From: Coemansia sp. RSA 922
Lineage: Eukaryota > Kickxellomycota > Kickxellomycetes > Kickxellales > Kickxellaceae
Direction of reading: 5' to 3'
DNA: 10,490 bases
Assembly (NCBI GenBank): GCA_027577415.1
Contig: JANBQS010000913.1
Coordinates: forward strand, 1-10,490
Shown here: in pieces, positions 1 through 6,400 of the stretch
Layout: each line of letters opens with the position of its first letter
How positions within the stretch are numbered: the first letter of the stretch is position 1
Translations under genes and position numbers: made by a program
The notes under the pieces: generated by a model
What the model saw: only the letters and a program-made list of their open reading frames with translations
Database searches by the model: none
Told to the model about the DNA's origin: nothing

Positions 1-85
1 TTTTTTTCCCAGCCACATCAACTGTCTTCTTGACTGGCAAAGAGCTCATACTCCTGCTGCTTTCCACTACTCGTCTTTTTCTACT

Positions 86-94
86 TATAATTAA
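86..94 (+). promoter_or_regulatory. TATA-like element
   Basis: An AT-rich TATAATTAA string lies about 330 bases upstream of the first ATG, inside otherwise pyrimidine-rich sequence. It would fit a core promoter if the leader is 200-300 bases long. The match is short and position alone supports it, so it may be chance. Confidence 0.25.
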
Positions 95-201
95 TCCACT
101 ATACCTGCTTCTTACTTTTATAGGCACTTTTCTGTCGTTGCTCACAAGCATCACCTTCGCCCAGCACTTTTTCTTAAAGCTTACTGGTCCGCGATCCACT
201 G

Positions 202-223
202 AAAAAAAAAAAACAACAAAAAA
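202..223 (+). promoter_or_regulatory. Poly(dA) tract, possible nucleosome-excluding promoter element
   Basis: Twelve consecutive A residues (202-213) are followed by more A-runs broken by single C residues, then at once by a CT-rich block. Poly(dA:dT) tracts followed by CT blocks are common just upstream of fungal transcription starts. The role is inferred from composition and position only. Confidence 0.35.
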
Positions 224-418
224 CAATCTCCGCTCTCTCTTGCTCTTCTACTGCATTCACACACAGACGCTACTGCAACTACCGCAACGTCACCTTTCCC
301 CCTTGCTAGTGTTTACTTTTTGTCCTTTATTTTTTGTTTGAGCCCTACTATCACTCCAGGACAATACCTTGGCTACCCTGAATTCAGCTCCCCACCATTT
401 CCTACATTACTTTTAGCA

Positions 419-3400
419 ATGTACAACTTGGACCTTAACTTTGGCCACGGTCTCCGTGGTGCCGCTGCCAACGACGACGACAAAAGCGATCCTAGACTAG
501 CCGATAGCGACTATGAGAGTGACTCTGACGCCAGCGATGTTGGCGACTACTCGCCCTGGGCCAACATGGACCGGCGCCTGCTACAGCGCATTATGGCCTA
601 CCTGCCACGCCAGAGCGACCGTCGCGCGTTCTGCCTGGTCAGCCGCGAGTGGGCACTGGCTGGCGAGTCCAGTCTGTGGGCATACCCGGAGTTCTCGACG
701 CCAAAGCAGCTGGCCAGCTTTTTGCGTGTCGTCTCTGACCGACCCAGCGTCTATGGCCCTCATATCCGCGGTATCCGCTTCACTCTAGCGTCGCACTACG
801 ACCGCCATCTCACTTCTCCCTATTACTGCGACGGCGACATGGAGGCCGAGCTCCCGACGCTCATGGAGGTTGCGCAGGGCAAGCACGTTCTGTCGACAGA
901 CCCCACGGTTATGCGCTCATTGCTGCACGGCTCTGATCTGACTTCGCCTCCGTTGGCACTACGTTTTGCGCGTATGTGTTCGCCCATCGACCGTCTGTCT
1001 ATCTACGGGTTCCGCCTGCGTGACAAGTACATAGTCAATGACCTGATGCGGTGGAGTCTGCGCGAGCTTGAGATCGTCGGCATGCCTCGCAAGCCGCTGG
1101 CTAACCTCAGCTACCTGTTGCGCAACCTGCGTAGTCTGCGCTCGCTCCGCATCGAAAGCGACTCGCCCCTGCCTGCCGATACTTGGGGTCCGTTGGCACT
1201 GCGCTTGCCTCAGTTGAACAAGCTGCGTATCTGGGCTCCGTCTATCTCTGGTGGCCACTTGCTGCGTGCCATGAACCAAGCTCCCCAGTCCATGGTCGTT
1301 CTTCACCTTGTCGGTCGCGACAACGATGTTAGCGACGAGTTTGTCTGGCGTATTGTGCAGGGCTCGCCGCACATCCAGTCGCTAGTCATTAATAGCGCTA
1401 ATATCACTGCTCGTTCGGCTGTTTTGGCCCTTACTGGCTGTGCGCGCCTTACGCACTTGGAGTTGGCACGCGATGAGCCCGAGTACACTTTTGCTGTTGG
1501 CGATATCCCATCGGTGGTGGCCTCGAGGCTGACCACGCTCGCTCTGCAGAACCTCGATATCTCTGATATGCTCATCAGTCAGGCTGCCTCTGTTGTCACT
1601 GGCCTGCGCTCGCTTCACATCAGTGGTGCTAGTCAGCTTACTGGCGAGTCTGTTGGCGCCCTGCTGCGTGATTCTACGCGCTTGGCTGCACTTGGACTTT
1701 TCAACTGCGCAAGGCTCTCAGAGGAGCTTCTCGATGGTCTGGCGCAAGGTCCCAGCGCTCAGTCGCTGCGAGTGCTCATGGTGCGCCAGTGCGCAGTGCA
1801 ATCCGAGGGCGTTGAGTCAGTGCTATCGGCATTCCCTAATATCAAGCACTTGTCTGTCGTGGGTGTCGAGATTATTCGCCAACAGTACGAGTACATTTAT
1901 GTGGCTAATGCCCTGGAGGCTGTCGAGCCACAGGGCGAAGTTCCAGTTCAGCGCTCGTTCAAGGTCATGTACCCATCTGGACATCACTTTTGTAAGAGCG
2001 ATCCGACTCATGACGGCTGTCCCGATGAGAGCCAGGAGGTGGAGTTGGCGGCTTGGGATAATCAGCGTGCTATGTGGGACGACGATTCGGCTAGTAGGTT
2101 TGTTCCTGGTCTGCTGGCCTTTGCCAACGGCAAGGTTGATAGCGAGCCTAGTGTGACGGGGCGTCGTCGTGCTGCTACTATCTCGTCTGAGGACCATTTG
2201 GACGCTGGCGAGAGTGCCTCGGATTCTGAGGGCTCTAATCTGCACCCGGTTGCGCGTCGCTTGCGGAGTAACTCGGACCAGCCGTCTAGTAACTTGTCTC
2301 CTGTCGCTGGCTACGACTCTATTATGCCTACGACGGTGCAGCAAGAGTTGGCCCCCGAGGAGTCGGCTGAAGTTGACCGTGCTATTGACAGACTTGAGCA
2401 TGAGGGACTTGAATCTGCAGCCGAGGTCGCTGATGCTGCGGCTGAGGCTACTAACGAGGCTGCGGATCTGGAGCCAGCAATTGATGCCGAGGACTCTGCT
2501 ACCCGTGAGCTAGCTGACGAATCGGTTGCCGCTGAAGAAGCTGTGGATGTCTCAGCCGATGAGACACGGGTGATTGCTACTGACGCAGAGCCAGACTCGA
2601 GCGATATTGCTAGTATTGCGGGCGGCACGGCGTTGGCCCTGGTGGCGGCGGGAGTGGCTCTGGCTGCCTTTGGAGGCGAGTCTGTCGATGCGACTCCTGA
2701 ACCCACTGTGGACCAACCTAGCGTGGACTCGACTGAGGAGCCTGCCGTCGAGGCAACTGAATCTACTACCGAAGAGGTTGTTGTTGCAGAGGAGCGTTCT
2801 ATTGAGATTGATCCTGTCACTGAAGGTCTTGCCGTCGATGAGCCCACTAGCGAGGCTGTGGAGGCTGCTGCTGAGGAGCCGGTTGCTGAGACTGCCATAG
2901 AAGAGACTGTGACTTTGGATGAGCCCGCCGTCGAGGAGTCAACAAGAGAGATTGTCGAGGCTGTCGCTGAGGAGTCTGCTGATGTCGTTGTTGAGGAGCC
3001 GACTGCTGAGGCTGGCCCTGAGGAGATCGCCGAGACCGTCGCTGAGGATGTTGCAGCAGACGTTGTCGAGGAGGTCATTGCTGAGGAGGTCGCTGCTGAC
3101 GTTGCTGAGACCGTCGCTGAGGAGACCGCTGCTGAGGCCGTCGTAGCTGACGTTGTCGAGGAACCGACTACTGAGACCGTCGCTGATGAGTCTGCCAATG
3201 TCGTTGCTGAGGCCCTCGCTGAGGAGGTTACAGCTGACGTTGTCGAGGAGCCGACTGCTGAGGCCGTCGCTGACGTTGTTGAGGAGGTCGTTGCTGAGGC
3301 CGTCGCTGAAGAGGTCGCTGCTGACGTTTCTGAGACCGTCGCTAATGAGTCTGTCGATGTCGCTGCTGAGACTGTCGCTGAGGATGTCGCTGCTGACGTT

Positions 3401-6400
3401 GTCGAAGAGGTCGCTGCAGACCTTGCCGAGGAGCCGACTGAGACTGTCGCTGATGAATCTGCTGATGTCATTGCCGATGTCGTTGCTGAGACCGTCGCTG
3501 ACGAGACTGACGCTGCGGAGGAGCCAGTCAGCGAGGTTGTCGAGGTTGTTGCAGCGGAGTCAACTGCCGAAAAACCCACCAGCGAGGTTGCCGAGGAGCC
3601 AGTTGTCGAGACTGCAGAGGTTTCTATCGATGAACCTGCCGCCGAGGTTGCTGCAGATGAGCCCATTGCTGAAGTCGTAGCGATCGCTGTTGAAGAACCT
3701 TCTATCGCTGAACCAGTAGCCGAGGAGCTGACAGTTGCAGATCCCTCTGACGAGATAGCTGCGCGCGACTTGGAAGAGCCTGCATCAGAGGAGCCTCAGC
3801 CCGCAGTTGAAGTCCAGACTGCAGAGCCTGCAGCTGACATTGCCGAGCCCGTTGCTGAAGAGCCTGTCAACGAGGATGCTGTTGTCGAAGAACCCTCAGT
3901 GGACGTCGTTGAGCCTGCTGTGGAGCCTATTGCTGAGGCCACAGTATCTGCCGACGTTGCTGAGCCTGATAGTGAGCCTGCGGGCGAAGAGTCCGCTGCT
4001 GATGAGCCTACGGTTGAGGAGCCTACGGCTGAGGAGCCCTCTGTTGAAGCAGTCGAGCGTGGCCTAGACAAGCCATTGGTCGAAGAGCCAGCTGCCGATA
4101 CCATTGAGACCGCCGCCGAGGAGCAGAATACTGAGGTGGCCGAGCCTGTGGCCGAGGAGGTTGTTGCAGAGATAGCTGAGACTGTCGCCGTCGTCGATGA
4201 GCCTGCTGCTGCTGATGAGCCTGTTGTCGAGCCCACTACCGAGGTCGTCGAGCCCATCGTGGATGAACCTGCCTCTGAGGTTTCTACGGATGAGCCAGCT
4301 GCGGAGTCCGTTGCCGAGGCTGAGGCTGATATCTCGGAGCCTGCCCCACAGGTCAGTGACATCGCCATTAGCGAGGCTGTTGCTGAGCCTGTAGCTGAAG
4401 CAGCCATTGAGGAAGTTGCCGCTGAGGACGCCGTCTCTGAGCCAGCCACTGAGGTTGCCGAGCCTGTCGTTGCTGAGCCGACTGCAGAGGTCGCTGAGCA
4501 CGCCCTGGAGGAGCCTGCCGCTGAAGAGCCTACAACAGAGGTTTCTGATGCTGTCATCGATGAGCCAACTACCGATGACGTTGTGACTGCGGCGGAGGTA
4601 ACCGAGACATCTTCTGACGAGCCGACTGTTGACATTGCCTCCGAGGAGCCTGCTGCCGAGGTATCTGAGCCCATTGCAGAGCCTGTTACCGAGGCTGACG
4701 TACCAACGGCTGAGGCTTCCGTTGACGCTCCTGAGGCTGTTATCGAGGAGATGGTCGCTGAGGCTATTGCCGAGGAACTAGTCGCCGACGAGCCCGCAGC
4801 TGAGGCGATATCTACCGAAGGTGTTGCCGAAGAGTCGACTGCCGAGGTTGTTGCACGCGCCTTGGAAGAGCCCGTTGCTGATGAGCCCGCCACTGAGGCT
4901 GTTGAGACTGTTGCGAAGGTTATTGAGACCCCTTCCGAGGATCCAATTGCAGATACGGTCTCCGAGGAACCCATCGATGCCTCTACTGCTGAGGTTATTG
5001 AGGAACATATTGAGGAGCCTGCTGTCGATGACTCTATAGCCGAGGTCATTGAGGAACACGCCGCTGAGCCCGTTGTCAATGAGTCTGCCGAGGGGGTCGA
5101 GCTCACTGCTGAAGCTGCCGAGGAACCTACTGCTGAGCGCGCCTTACAGGAACCCGCTGCTGAAGAGACGGCTGTCGAAGTTACCGATTCTGTTGTTGAC
5201 GAGCTAGCTGCAGCTATGGAGGAGTCACCTTCTGAGGTTGTCGAGTCTGCGACTATCGAGGAGGCTTCTGTAGTCGCTGTCGATGAGCCGGCTGCTGAGA
5301 TTCCTGAGGCTGTTGCAGAAGAACCTGCTACCCAGATCGCTGAGGCTGCTGATGTCGTTGAGCTTGCTGATGTCGTTGAGCCTTTGACCGAAGTCGCCAT
5401 TGCTGCCAGCGAGGATCCGGTTGCTGATACCGCCCAGGTAGTAGCCGATGTGTTTGACCTCGATGTTGAAGAGCCCACGGCCGATGTCTCTGTGGCCGCC
5501 GTCGAGGAACCTGCTGTCGAGAGCAATGAAGTGGCAGCCGTCGATGAGCCTGCAACTGAAGTCGCTGAGCGCGCCATAGAGGAGTCGCCGGTCGAAGCGG
5601 TTGAGCCAGCTGGCGCCGAGCCCGTTGATGGGGCCATTGAAGTCATCGGACCAACTGACGAACTCATCGAGGATTCTATTGTAGTGCTTGTAAGCGATGC
5701 TGTTGAGGAGCCTCTTGAACCTACGGAAGACGTCGCCGTTGTCGAGGAACCAGCTGCTGGAGATTCAACTACAGATGTTGTTGACGAGACTGTTGCTGAC
5801 GTTGTCGAGGAGGCTGCTGTCGAATCGTCTGAGAACACTGCTGCCGATGTGACTGTTGCTGTTGTCAACGACGTGCCAGCTGTTGAGGCTTCCGACGTTG
5901 TCGTTGAAGCCCCTGTGGCAGAGGACTCTGAACCAGCCGCCGAAGTGGCCGATGTCACCACCGAAGAGCCTGCTTTTGTCAAGAGGTCCCTCGCGATCCA
6001 GCGGCCCGATGAGGACGTCGCTGTCAGCGAGCCAACAGTAGAGGAGCCTGTAGTTGAGGTCGTTGAACCTGCTACTGCCGAGTCAGTCACTGCTGATTCA
6101 GAGTTTGTCGCCGAGGTGGGTGAGACCGCCACTGAAGATGTCTCAGCCAAGGCAGATATTGAAGAGTCGACTGCTGAGGTTGTCGAGGCCACGGTTGAAG
6201 AACCAGTTCTCGAGGCTAGTACAGAGGATCCAGCCACCGAAGCTGCCGTCGAAGAGCCCGCTGTCGAGGCTGTCGCTGAGGAGCTGGTTGTCGAGGATGC
6301 CGCTGAAGAGCCAGCTGTCGAGGCTGCCGTCGAAGAGCCGGTTGCTGAGGCTGCCGTTGAGGAGCCGGTTGTCGAGGCTGTTGTCGAAGAACCAATCGTC

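Larger units (their letters stand above)
1..418 (+). other. Non-coding 5' flank and probable leader of the F-box gene
   Basis: No ATG occurs on the plus strand anywhere before base 419, so this stretch holds no upstream ORF that a eukaryotic ribosome would start. It is strongly T/C-rich, with pyrimidine blocks at about 224-255 and 290-345 and a poly(dA) tract at 202-223, a composition typical of fungal promoters and 5' leaders. Open frames starting at TTG codons (bases 30 and 320) exist but have no ATG and low-complexity, Leu/Phe-rich translations. The transcription start cannot be placed; a site just after the poly(dA) tract is plausible. Confidence 0.6.

Noticed and set aside
30..341. Plus-strand open frame of 103 codons in the leader
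   Set aside because: It begins at TTG, contains no ATG, and translates to a Leu/Phe/Thr-rich low-complexity string typical of pyrimidine-rich non-coding DNA.
309..359. Possible small 5' UTR intron (GTGTTT ... ACTATC ... CAG)
   Set aside because: The donor is weak, the branch-like string is only a partial match and the size is minimal; no reading frame depends on it.
320..418. N-terminal extension of the F-box protein by 33 codons
   Set aside because: The codon at 320 is TTG; the first ATG is at 419, after which an acidic N-terminus and the F-box follow. An upstream exon spliced into this frame cannot be excluded but nothing supports it.
2311..3666. Antisense Ser/Thr/Ala frame of 451 codons
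   Set aside because: Shadow of repeat block A and its flank; same explanation as the larger antisense frame.
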